Positions 57,611 to 64,000 of a stretch of DNA of 64,000 nt are shown piece after piece. The translations under genes were made by a program, and so were the position numbers. The stretch lies in the NCBI RefSeq assembly GCF_002081825.1, contig NZ_MUKU01000006.1, forward strand, positions 62,001 to 126,000. Reading direction: 5' to 3'. Positions within the stretch are counted from its first letter, which is position 1. Every line of letters starts with the position of its first letter. The stretch comes from Chromobacterium haemolyticum. Its GTDB lineage: Bacteria > Pseudomonadota > Gammaproteobacteria > Burkholderiales > Chromobacteriaceae. The notes below the pieces were generated by a model. The model searched no databases. It was not told the DNA's origin and saw only the letters and a list, made by a program, of their open reading frames with translations.

Positions 57611-57631
57611 GAGAGACTTTGAACCGGCTCT
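57611..57631. repeat. Extra right end of the repeat beside copy 3
   Basis: GAGAGACTTTGAACCGGCTCT repeats the right-end sequence of copies 1 and 2 (GAGACTTTGAACNGGTTC) directly behind a complete element. It looks like a remnant of an older copy into which, or beside which, copy 3 inserted. Confidence 0.5.
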
Positions 57632-57632
57632 G

Positions 57633-57656
57633 ATGCCCGCCGCTTGCGGCGGGCAT
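57633..57656 (-). terminator. Terminator of trmB
   Basis: Stem ATGCCCGCCG/CGGCGGGCAT just behind the trmB stop codon on the minus strand. Confidence 0.7.
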
Positions 57657-57665
57657 GGGAGGCGA

Positions 57666-58346
57666 TCAGCGGCGGCGGAAAATCACGTCCCACACGCCGT
57701 GGCCCAGCTTGATGCCGCGGGCCTCGAACTTAGTCAGCGGACGGTAGTCCGGACGAGGCGCGTAGCCATCGGCGGTATTGGCCAGCTGCGGCTGGCTGCT
57801 GAACACGTCCATGATTTGCATGGCGTAGTCTTCCCAGTCGGTGGCGGCGTGCAGGTAGCCGCCCGGCTTGAGCTTGGTGATCAGCTTCTCCACCAGCGGC
57901 GCCTGGATCAAGCGCCGCTTGTTGTGGCGTTTCTTGTGCCAGGGGTCGGGGAAGAAAATAAGCACGCCATCCAGGCTGCCGTCGGCCAGCATGTGATCCA
58001 GCACTTCCACCGCGTCGTGGCGGATGATGCGCAGATTGCTCAATTCCTTTTCCGCGATCAGCTTGCACAGATTGCCGACGCCGGGCGAATGCACTTCCAC
58101 GCCCAAGTAGTCTTGACCCGGATTGGCGGCGGCGATTTCGGCGGTGGCGCCGCCCATGCCGAAACCGATCTCCAGAATTTTGGGCGCGGCGCGGCCGAAG
58201 GCCTGCTCCAGATCGATGCGCTCGGGGCGGTATTCGATGCCCCAGCGCGGCATGCCTTCGTCCATCGCGCGTTGCTGGCCGGGAGACAGATGGCCTTGGC
58301 GCAGCACGAAGCTGCGGATGGCGCGTTGAAATGCCGGATTTTCCAT
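57666..58346 (-). CDS. trmB: tRNA (guanine-N7-)-methyltransferase
   Basis: Makes m7G46 in the tRNA variable loop. It has 226 residues. The SAM motif [20 protein letters not shown] is followed by [13 protein letters not shown], and the catalytic and binding region is [20 protein letters not shown] with the conserved PDPW. It lies 36 bp after the SDR gene on the same strand, so it is the second gene of a two-gene unit. Confidence 0.97.
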   Translation of the reverse strand: MENPAFQRAIRSFVLRQGHLSPGQQRAMDEGMPRWGIEYRPERIDLEQAFGRAAPKILEIGFGMGGATAEIAAANPGQDYLGVEVHSPGVGNLCKLIAEKELSNLRIIRHDAVEVLDHMLADGSLDGVLIFFPDPWHKKRHNKRRLIQAPLVEKLITKLKPGGYLHAATDWEDYAMQIMDVFSSQPQLANTADGYAPRPDYRPLTKFEARGIKLGHGVWDVIFRRR

Positions 58347-58382
58347 AGAGAAGCCTGCTGAAAACTCAAAAAAACCGCGATG

Positions 58383-59303
58383 TTACCGAATCTTGGCCGC
58401 TGAGGCGAGCGCGACGGCGATGCGTTCCGGCGCTTGGGCCAGCGCCGCCAGGTAGACGGCGGTGTCGGGCCAGCGGAGTTCCGGCAGCAATTCCCGGCGC
58501 AAACGCCGGTTGTCCAACCGCCTGGACTCCATCATATAAGACCATAGACCAGCGGAGACCCGGGCGCGGACCTCTTCCCGTGGCAGCAAGGGCGGCAAGG
58601 CCAGGTCCAGCGCGGCGGCCAGCCGGCGATACCATTCGCTGATCGGCAGCGGCTGATCGTCGTTGGCGTTGTATACGCGCGGGCCGCCGCGACATTGCCG
58701 CAATGCGGCTACGCAGGCGGCGGCAAGGTCGTCGGCGTGGATGTGATTGCTCCAGCTGTCCTCTTCCGGGCGGATCAGCGGGGTTTGAGAGGCGAAGCGG
58801 CTCAGTGGCAGGCGGTTGTCGGCGTAGATGCCCGGCGCGCGTAACACGGTCAGTTGACTGCCGTGGGTTGCGGCAAAGCCTCGCAACTGGGTTTCTGCGT
58901 CCAAGCGGCGCCAGGCGCGGTCATTGTGAGGGCGGAGGCGGGCGCCTTCGCCCAGCAAAGCCCCGTCGGCGTTGCCGTACACGCCGCTGGTGCTGATATA
59001 GACTAGACGCTGTGGTATCCTGCAACCTTTTGCCAACGCAGACAACAACTTGCGCATGCGCAAGTCCTTGCGGCCGGTTTCCTGGGGGGGAGCGGTCAGC
59101 AGCAGATCGTCGGCCAGGCCGGCCAATCGGCGCAAAGTGACGGGGTCGTCCAGATCGCCCCGGATGGGCGTGACGCCCTGGCGGCGCAGCGCTTCGGCGC
59201 TGGCGCTCGAGCGGCATAGCGCCAGTACTCGCCAGCGGCGGGTCAGTTCAGGCAAAGCGCGGCGCGCGACATCGCCGGCGCCGATGATCATCAAGGTTCG
59301 CAT
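58383..59303 (-). CDS. SDR-family NAD(P)-dependent epimerase/reductase-like protein
   Basis: A 306-residue Rossmann-fold protein of the extended SDR group. The cofactor motif is MIIGAGDVARRALPEL (GxGxxA type), and the YISTSGVYG segment holds the catalytic Tyr/Ser region; NHIHADDLAAACVAAL is common in YeeZ/NAD-epimerase relatives. The start at 59303 is chosen at the motif; an in-frame ATG three codons earlier is possible. Substrate unknown. It precedes trmB and is divergent from the iron-sulfur flavoreductase gene. Confidence 0.82.
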   Translation of the reverse strand: MRTLMIIGAGDVARRALPELTRRWRVLALCRSSASAEALRRQGVTPIRGDLDDPVTLRRLAGLADDLLLTAPPQETGRKDLRMRKLLSALAKGCRIPQRLVYISTSGVYGNADGALLGEGARLRPHNDRAWRRLDAETQLRGFAATHGSQLTVLRAPGIYADNRLPLSRFASQTPLIRPEEDSWSNHIHADDLAAACVAALRQCRGGPRVYNANDDQPLPISEWYRRLAAALDLALPPLLPREEVRARVSAGLWSYMMESRRLDNRRLRRELLPELRWPDTAVYLAALAQAPERIAVALASAAKIR

Positions 59304-59341
59304 GATGCGCATTTTAGCCAGATATTGAGTAGAGGAAACAG

Positions 59342-60370
59342 ATGACAGCGCAGGTGAAAGTGCTCCCCAGCGGGCATACATTTGGCGTCGAGCCGCATGA
59401 AACCGTATTGGAAGCGGCGTTGCGTCAGGGAGTGGGGCTGCCCTACGGCTGCCGCGACGGCGCGTGCGGCGCCTGCAAAGGCAAGGTAGTGGAAGGCGAA
59501 GTGAGTCAGGATGGTTTCCAGGAAAAGGCCTTGACCGAGGCCGAACGCGCCCAGGGCCTGGCGCTGTTCTGTTGTTCCCGTCCTCAGGGCGACATCACCA
59601 TCGAGGCTCGCGAAGTGGCCGGAGCCGGCGATATCCAGATCAAGACCTTGCCGTGCCGTGTAGAGAAAATCGAAAAAATCCACGACGTGGCGGTGCTCAA
59701 GCTCAAGCTGCCGGTATCGGAGCGCCTGCAGTTCAAGGCTGGTCAATACATCGACATCCTGATGAAGGACGGCAAGAAGCGCAGCTTCTCTATCGCAAAC
59801 GCGCCGCATGACGACGCTTTTCTAGAGCTGCACATCCGTCATCAGCCCGGCGGCTCGTTCTCCGATTATGTGTTCAGCCAGATGAAGGAGCGCGAGATCA
59901 TGCGCTTCAAGGGGCCCTTGGGCTCCTTCTTCCTGCGCGAGGATTCTGACAAGCCCATCCTCTTCGTGGCCAGCGGCACCGGCTTCGCGCCGGTCAAGGG
60001 TATTATCGAGCACGCGATCCACAGCGGCATCCAGCGCGAGATAGTGTTCTACTGGGGAGCGCGGACCAAGGCCGACCTTTATATGGCGGAGCTGGCCGGC
60101 GCTTGGCAGGCGCAGAATCCGAACATCACCTTCATACCGGTATTGTCCGACGCCTTGTCGACAGACGACTGGGCGGGCCGCACCGGCTTCGTTCATCAGG
60201 CGGTGCTGGAGGATTTCGAAAATCTGTCCGGCTATCAGGTTTACGCTTGCGGCGCGCCGCTGATGGTCGAGGCCGCGCACGGTAGCTTCACGCGCGAGCG
60301 CGGCTTGCCGGAGGACGAATTCTTCTCAGACGCGTTCTTCCTGTCCAAGGATATGGGCGGCAGCAAGTGA
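59342..60370 (+). CDS. Iron-sulfur flavoreductase (CDP-6-deoxy-glucoseen-reductase-like)
   Basis: A 342-residue electron-transfer protein. The N-terminal ferredoxin domain has the plant-type 2Fe-2S ligands in YGCRDGACGACKGKV and a fourth Cys in LFCCSRPQGD. A FAD domain follows (KRSFSIANAPHDD, RxYS-like) with the NAD-binding domain (LFVASGTGFAPVKGIIEHA) and the C-terminal CGAPLMVEAA. It passes electrons from NAD(P)H to an iron-sulfur acceptor. Genes named after AscD are common in beta-proteobacteria without the dideoxysugar pathway, so the physiological partner is unknown. Confidence 0.88.
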   Translation: MTAQVKVLPSGHTFGVEPHETVLEAALRQGVGLPYGCRDGACGACKGKVVEGEVSQDGFQEKALTEAERAQGLALFCCSRPQGDITIEAREVAGAGDIQIKTLPCRVEKIEKIHDVAVLKLKLPVSERLQFKAGQYIDILMKDGKKRSFSIANAPHDDAFLELHIRHQPGGSFSDYVFSQMKEREIMRFKGPLGSFFLREDSDKPILFVASGTGFAPVKGIIEHAIHSGIQREIVFYWGARTKADLYMAELAGAWQAQNPNITFIPVLSDALSTDDWAGRTGFVHQAVLEDFENLSGYQVYACGAPLMVEAAHGSFTRERGLPEDEFFSDAFFLSKDMGGSK

Positions 60371-60374
60371 GCGC

Positions 60375-60409
60375 ATCGGCGCGACATGAATGACGTGCGC
60401 CGATTTTTG
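60375..60409 (+). terminator. Terminator after the flavoreductase
   Basis: Stem ATCGGCGC/GCGCCGAT followed by five T. Confidence 0.85.
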
Positions 60410-60414
60410 AGATG

Positions 60415-60454
60415 GAACTGATCCGAACTGTATCGCTTTGCGAGCAACTGTAAT
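60415..60454 (+). promoter_or_regulatory. Three phased AACTG repeats before a -10-like box
   Basis: GAACTGATCC (60415), GAACTGTATC (60425) and CAACTGTAAT (60445) start at 10-bp and 20-bp intervals, one face of the helix. TATAAG follows at 60457-60462. The last repeat is part of the 17-bp motif shared with the nuclease upstream region. This looks like an operator array for a regulator not encoded here. Confidence 0.45.
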
Positions 60455-60482
60455 GATATAAGTTACTGATTTTTAGGGAATG

Positions 60483-60510
60483 AGCCCCTGGCGAGAGCCA
60501 GGGGCTTTTT
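60483..60510 (+). terminator. Second terminator, upstream of the FNR-driven gene
   Basis: Stem AGCCCCTGGC/GCCAGGGGCT with a GAGA loop and five T, about 20 bp after a -10-like TATAAG. Only a very short RNA would be made between the two. Confidence 0.85.
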
Positions 60511-60544
60511 ATTTGCCTTGCATCAAATTTGCAGGTCATGCCAT

Positions 60545-60558
60545 TTGATTTGGGTCAA
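60545..60558. promoter_or_regulatory. FNR/ANR box upstream of the DUF3149 gene
   Basis: TTGATTTGGGTCAA fits the TTGAT-N4-RTCAA consensus. Its centre is about 41 bp before a start predicted from the -10 box TAAGAT at 60580-60585, the class II activation geometry. It indicates induction at low oxygen. Confidence 0.75.
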
Positions 60559-60633
60559 TGGGCGGACGCCCCAACTGGCTAAGATGAGGGTCAAGAAACC
60601 TATATGGGGCGTGGCCCCGGAAAAGGAGTGGCG

Positions 60634-60762
60634 ATGGAACTTCTGACTCTGCTTCTCTCCGACGATGTCGGCATTTTAAGCTTGGTGACCATTGTGGTGA
60701 CCACCTTGGTGGTGCTAGGCGCTCTGGTGGCGATTTTCAAGAACGTGAAAAAGCCAGAGTAA
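60634..60762 (+). CDS. DUF3149 small membrane protein
   Basis: A 42-residue protein (MELLTLLLSDDVGILSLVTI, then a continued hydrophobic helix and a KNVKKPE tail). One membrane helix fills most of it. The SDDVGILSL segment and length match the DUF3149 family of tiny proteobacterial proteins, of unknown function. A strong AAAAGGAG ribosome site precedes the ATG. An FNR/ANR box upstream and a strong terminator 47 bp downstream make it a single-gene, oxygen-responsive unit next to the anaerobic arginine deiminase locus. Confidence 0.8.
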   Translation: MELLTLLLSDDVGILSLVTIVVTTLVVLGALVAIFKNVKKPE

Positions 60763-60808
60763 GCGCCTGAGCAAACAGCATGTGTTTATCCTCTTGATGT
60801 GTGTGTTG

Positions 60809-60843
60809 GTGGATGCGGTGGTGGGCCGCATCCACTTTTTTTT
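60809..60843 (+). terminator. Terminator of the DUF3149 gene
   Basis: Stem GTGGATGCGG/CCGCATCCAC followed by eight T. Confidence 0.92.
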
Positions 60844-61109
60844 GCGCCTTGATCTTGATCCCGCTCTCTTTCATCGCTTAATTGACGCGCGATGCGCGCT
60901 TATCCTGAATTTCTCCTTGCCGGAATATCCCCTTCTTGAATCTTCGCCCGCAAAGTTCCACGCATCCAATAATTAATAATTAGTTAAAAGAAAGGTAAGT
61001 AAATATTTTGTGCGCTGCACATTTTATTGTTTTGTCATTCTTGTGGGGGGGTTCTATAAAGCTTTTGTTCTATTGCCATTGTGGGTGAGATAGAGCAGGG
61101 GTGAGCTAT

Positions 61110-61123
61110 TTGACGCAGGTCAA
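61110..61123. promoter_or_regulatory. FNR/ANR box upstream of arcD
   Basis: TTGACGCAGGTCAA is a perfect inverted repeat TTGAC-N4-GTCAA. Arginine deiminase operons of Pseudomonas are induced by ANR under oxygen limitation through such boxes. The -10 element is not clear; TAAATC (61152) is a candidate. Confidence 0.75.
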
Positions 61124-61242
61124 ACGGATGTTCGACTGTTCTGGCGATCACTAAATCCGAGGTATACCATTGTCTCAGATGATAAGAATTTAATTATATA
61201 ACAACAGATTTGCAGGTTAATGTACTCTCACGGAGAACGAAA

Positions 61243-62682
61243 ATGTCTACGGAAACTGAAACCCAAGGCGGCGGCGCTCCCAAGCTCAAGCTTGGCGCGC
61301 TGACCGCTCTGGTGGTGGGCTCCATGATCGGCGGCGGCATCTTCTCGCTGCCTCAGAACATGGCGGCGGGGGCCGGAGCCGGCGCTATCTTGATCGGTTG
61401 GGTAATTACCTTCTTCGGGATGTTGACTCTGGCATTCGCTTTCCAGATGCTGGCCAACCGCAAACCGGAAGTTGAAGGCGGCGTTTATGGCTACGCCAAG
61501 GCGGGTTTTGGCAACTACATGGGCTTCAACTCGGCCTGGGGTTACTGGATTTCGGCCTGGATCGGCAACGTATCCTACTTTGTGGTGATGTTCTCGGCGC
61601 TGGCCTTCTGGTTCCCAGTGTTCGGCGAGGGCAATACCGCCACCGCCATCGTCTGCGCATCCATCCTGCTGTGGGCCTTGCACTTTCTGGTGCTGCGCGG
61701 CGTGCACGGCGCGGCCTTCATCAACACCATCACCACCGTGGCCAAATTGGTGCCGTTGGCGTTGTTCATCCTGCTAGTCGTCTTCGCCTTCAAAGTAGAT
61801 ACCTTTAACCTGGATTTCTGGGGCTCGGCCAAACTCGGCTCGGTTGTCGACCAAGTCAAGAGCACCATGTTGGTGACGGTATGGGTGTTCATCGGGATCG
61901 AAGGCGCGTCGATGTTCTCCAGTCGTGCGGAAAACATGAAAGAAGTGGGTAAGGCCACTGTGATTGGCTTCCTGTTGACTATCGCCTTGCTGGTTGCGGT
62001 GTCGGTGCTGTCGCTGGGCGTAATGACCCAGGCTGAACTGGCCGCGCTGAAAAATCCGTCCACCGCTTATGTGTTGGAAAAAGCCATCGGGCCGTGGGGC
62101 GCCAACCTGATGAACGCCGGCCTGGTGATCTCTGTGGGCGGCGCGTTGCTGGCCTGGACGCTGTTGGCTTCCGAAGCGCCCTACCTGGCGGGCAAGGACG
62201 GCGTGATGCCCAAGGTATTCGGCACCACTAACGCCAATGGCTCTCCGGCCGCCTCGCTGTGGCTGACCAACGGTCTGATCCAACTGTTCCTGATCATCAC
62301 TCTGTTCAGTTCCGCGGGTTACCTGGCGCTGCTGTCGCTGGCCACCTCGATGATTCTGATTCCTTACCTGTTGTGCTCCGGTTACGCCTTGCTGGTTGCC
62401 AAGCGCGGCGAAGGCTACGCCCAGGGCGAGTCCAGCGGCAAAGAGTTCGGTATCGCCACGATCGCGTCGGTCTACGGCGTCTGGCTGATCTACGCCGCCG
62501 GCCTGAAGTATCTGTTCCTGTCGATGGTGCTGTACGCCCCGGGTCTGCTGTTCTACCTGTGGGCTCGCAAGGAACGCGGCGAGAAAGCGTTCACCGGTCC
62601 CGAGGCGGTACTGGCTGCGCTGATCGTGGTGGCGGGTTTGTTCGCCGGCTACGAGTTGCTCACCGGAGCGCTGACGCTCTAA
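61243..62682 (+). CDS. arcD: Arginine/ornithine antiporter ArcD
   Basis: Inner-membrane exchanger of the APC family, 479 residues with about 12 helices. It imports arginine in exchange for ornithine, the product of the arginine deiminase pathway. The first helix carries VGSMIGGGIFSLPQNMAAGA, the substrate-binding GxG-type motif of the family; EGASMFSSRAENMKEVGKAT is the conserved TM6 region. The start at 61243 follows CGGAGA; an upstream TTG is less likely. arcA follows 87 bp later, so the unit is arcDA(BC). Confidence 0.95.
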   Translation: MSTETETQGGGAPKLKLGALTALVVGSMIGGGIFSLPQNMAAGAGAGAILIGWVITFFGMLTLAFAFQMLANRKPEVEGGVYGYAKAGFGNYMGFNSAWGYWISAWIGNVSYFVVMFSALAFWFPVFGEGNTATAIVCASILLWALHFLVLRGVHGAAFINTITTVAKLVPLALFILLVVFAFKVDTFNLDFWGSAKLGSVVDQVKSTMLVTVWVFIGIEGASMFSSRAENMKEVGKATVIGFLLTIALLVAVSVLSLGVMTQAELAALKNPSTAYVLEKAIGPWGANLMNAGLVISVGGALLAWTLLASEAPYLAGKDGVMPKVFGTTNANGSPAASLWLTNGLIQLFLIITLFSSAGYLALLSLATSMILIPYLLCSGYALLVAKRGEGYAQGESSGKEFGIATIASVYGVWLIYAAGLKYLFLSMVLYAPGLLFYLWARKERGEKAFTGPEAVLAALIVVAGLFAGYELLTGALTL

Positions 62683-62769
62683 GTCGGATGTTGAAGTAAG
62701 AAGATTACCGGAGGCGCGCGAGATCCACGGGCCTCCACCAGCTCCCCCAATATCATTAAGGAGTTTGTC

Positions 62770-64000
62770 ATGACCAAGTTTGGTGTTCATTCCGAGTGTG
62801 GCAAGTTGCGAACTGTGATGGTGTGCCGTCCCGGCCTGGCGCATAAGCGCCTGACCCCGGACAACTGCCACGGCCTGCTGTTCGATGACGTCATCTGGGT
62901 AGAGCGCGCACAGAAAGACCACGCCTACATGGTTGAGCAAATGCGCTCCCGCGGCATCGAAGTGGTGGAAGTGCACGATGCGCTGGCCAAAGTATTGGAC
63001 GACAAGGCCTCCCGCGCCTGGGTCCTGGACCGCAAGGTCAAGGCCGACAACGTAGGTATCGGCATGTTGCGCGACCTGCGCAGCTGGCTGGATGAAATGC
63101 CTTCGTCGCAGCTGGCCGAGCATCTGGTGGGCGGCATCGCCAAGTTCGAACTGCCGTTCGACCCGAAAGGCCTGTTTGGCGGCTACCTGGACCAGTCCGA
63201 ATTCGTGCTGCCGCCGGTGCCTAACAGCCTGTTCCAGCGCGACCCGTCTTGCTGGATCTATGAAGGCGTGACGCTGAACCCGATGTACTGGCCGGCGCGC
63301 CGTCAGGAAACCCTGATCCTGCAATCCATCTACAAATTCCATCCGATGTTCGCCGGCAAGGTGAAAGTATGGTGGGGCGATTGCGACCAGGAGCATGGCG
63401 CGGCCACGCTGGAAGGCGGCGACGTGATGCCTATCGGCAACGGCGTGGTCCTGATCGGCATGGGCGAACGCACCAGCCCGCAGGCGGTAGTGCAAGTGGC
63501 CAAGCGCGTGCTGGGCAAGGAAGGCGGCGCCACTCGCGTGATCGCTTGCCAGATGCCGAAGTCCCGCGCGGCGATGCACTTGGACACCGTGTTCAGCTTC
63601 CTGGACATTGACCTGCTGTCGCTGTTCCCGGACGTGGTGGACGACATCACATGCACCAGCATGTACGTTGGCGACCGCGAAGGCGAAGTCCGTTTCGAAC
63701 GCCATGAAGGCGTGCATCTGGTGGAAGTGGTGCGCCAGGCGCTTGGCCTCAAGGAAATTCGCGTGATTCAGACCGGCGGCGACGCCTACCAGCGCGAACG
63801 CGAGCAGTGGGACGACGGCAACAACGTGGTGGCGCTGGATCGCCGCGTGGTGGTGGCCTACGACCGCAACACCTACACCAACCGCCTGATGCGCGAGCAC
63901 GGAGTGGAAGTGATCGAGATTCCGGCTTCCGAGCTGGGCCGCGGCCGTGGCGGCGGTCACTGCATGACCTGCCCAATCACTCGCGACGAAGTGAAACTGT
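62770..64000 (+). CDS. arcA: Arginine deiminase (3' end just beyond the window)
   Basis: Hydrolyses arginine to citrulline and ammonia, the first step of anaerobic ATP production from arginine. The frame starts [20 protein letters not shown] and is open for 410 codons to the window edge. Guanidino-group-modifying signatures are [36 protein letters not shown] with the catalytic His/Glu region and [19 protein letters not shown]. The nucleophile is Cys398 in [15 protein letters not shown]. Compared with the 418-residue Pseudomonas enzyme only about one codon and the stop should be missing. arcB and arcC probably follow. Confidence 0.96.
   Translation, partial: MTKFGVHSECGKLRTVMVCRPGLAHKRLTPDNCHGLLFDDVIWVERAQKDHAYMVEQMRSRGIEVVEVHDALAKVLDDKASRAWVLDRKVKADNVGIGMLRDLRSWLDEMPSSQLAEHLVGGIAKFELPFDPKGLFGGYLDQSEFVLPPVPNSLFQRDPSCWIYEGVTLNPMYWPARRQETLILQSIYKFHPMFAGKVKVWWGDCDQEHGAATLEGGDVMPIGNGVVLIGMGERTSPQAVVQVAKRVLGKEGGATRVIACQMPKSRAAMHLDTVFSFLDIDLLSLFPDVVDDITCTSMYVGDREGEVRFERHEGVHLVEVVRQALGLKEIRVIQTGGDAYQREREQWDDGNNVVALDRRVVVAYDRNTYTNRLMREHGVEVIEIPASELGRGRGGGHCMTCPITRDEVKL

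Larger units (their letters stand above)
60763..61242. other. Intergenic region upstream of arcD
   Basis: 480 bp without a credible gene. It holds the DUF3149 terminator at 60809-60843, AT-rich sequence at 60965-61075 and the FNR/ANR box at 61110-61123. The remaining part up to arcD is AT-rich leader. Confidence 0.6.

Noticed and set aside
60782-60976. Open frame of 64 codons after the DUF3149 gene
   Set aside because: It runs through a strong terminator hairpin and has no ribosome site.
61774-63960. A 728-codon minus-strand open frame across arcD and arcA
   Set aside because: It is the shadow of the true arginine deiminase locus; the plus strand holds the catalytic motifs of both proteins.

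Overview
The window is a contiguous stretch of bacterial chromosome with GC-rich codon use (most third positions G or C). Gene order and protein features point to a betaproteobacterium of the order Neisseriales, most likely Chromobacterium or a close relative. The pointers are pilB-pilC-pilD-coaE-zapD-yacG, a Neisseria-type porin, the greA/yhbY/rlmE/ftsH/folP/glmM neighbourhood, a complete type II secretion operon and an anaerobic arginine deiminase locus. The species assignment is inference; the gene content is read directly from the sequence.

Layout. 1-9.2 kb: envelope and housekeeping genes (SPOR protein, dsbA, uppP, initiator tRNA, purB, an orphan ATP-grasp gene, ffh, ypjD-type membrane protein, comEA-like gene, photolyase). 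9.4-10.6 kb: a major porin. 10.8-16.5 kb: type IV pilus assembly genes pilB, pilC and pilD, then coaE, zapD and yacG; a 142-bp repeat with inverted ends separates pilB from pilC. 16.5-19.7 kb: amiC, tsaE, queG and a MaoC-type hydratase. 20-23.7 kb: etfB, etfA and an acyl-CoA dehydrogenase behind a palindrome that resembles a PsrA operator. 23.75-25.6 kb: an AT-rich islet of unknown small exported or membrane proteins, one of which looks frameshifted. 26.3-37.3 kb: gspC-D-E-F-(small unknown gene)-G-H-I-J-K-L-M-N. 37.6-42.7 kb: carA and carB split by a LysE-type exporter, behind a long structured leader. 42.8-49.3 kb: greA, a DUF4149 protein, yhbY, rlmE, ftsH, folP and glmM. 49.5-53.1 kb: a secreted nuclease with a GlyGly-CTERM tail, the overlapping gene for its likely processing protease rhombosortase, and alr. 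53.2-60.4 kb: DedA, FKBP, a DUF2189 protein, a hydroxyacid dehydrogenase, a candidate small RNA, a DUF1841 protein, glutathione peroxidase, a second copy of the inverted-end repeat, trmB, an SDR protein and an iron-sulfur flavoreductase. 60.5-64 kb: two FNR/ANR-type boxes driving a 42-residue DUF3149 membrane protein and arcD-arcA; arcA runs off the window within a codon or so of its expected end.

How the parts connect. PilD is the only prepilin peptidase seen; the gsp operon has no gspO, so PilD probably also matures the pseudopilins GspG-K. The nuclease with the GlyGly-CTERM tail, its rhombosortase and the complete type II system together make a plausible export, trimming and release route. 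The most interesting unexplained items are: the repeat family whose terminal arms differ between copies yet stay self-complementary; the small winged-helix-like gene inside the gsp operon; the AT-rich islet; the structured RNA candidate near 56.3 kb; and a 17-bp motif shared by two unrelated intergenic regions, which in one of them belongs to three helically phased repeats.
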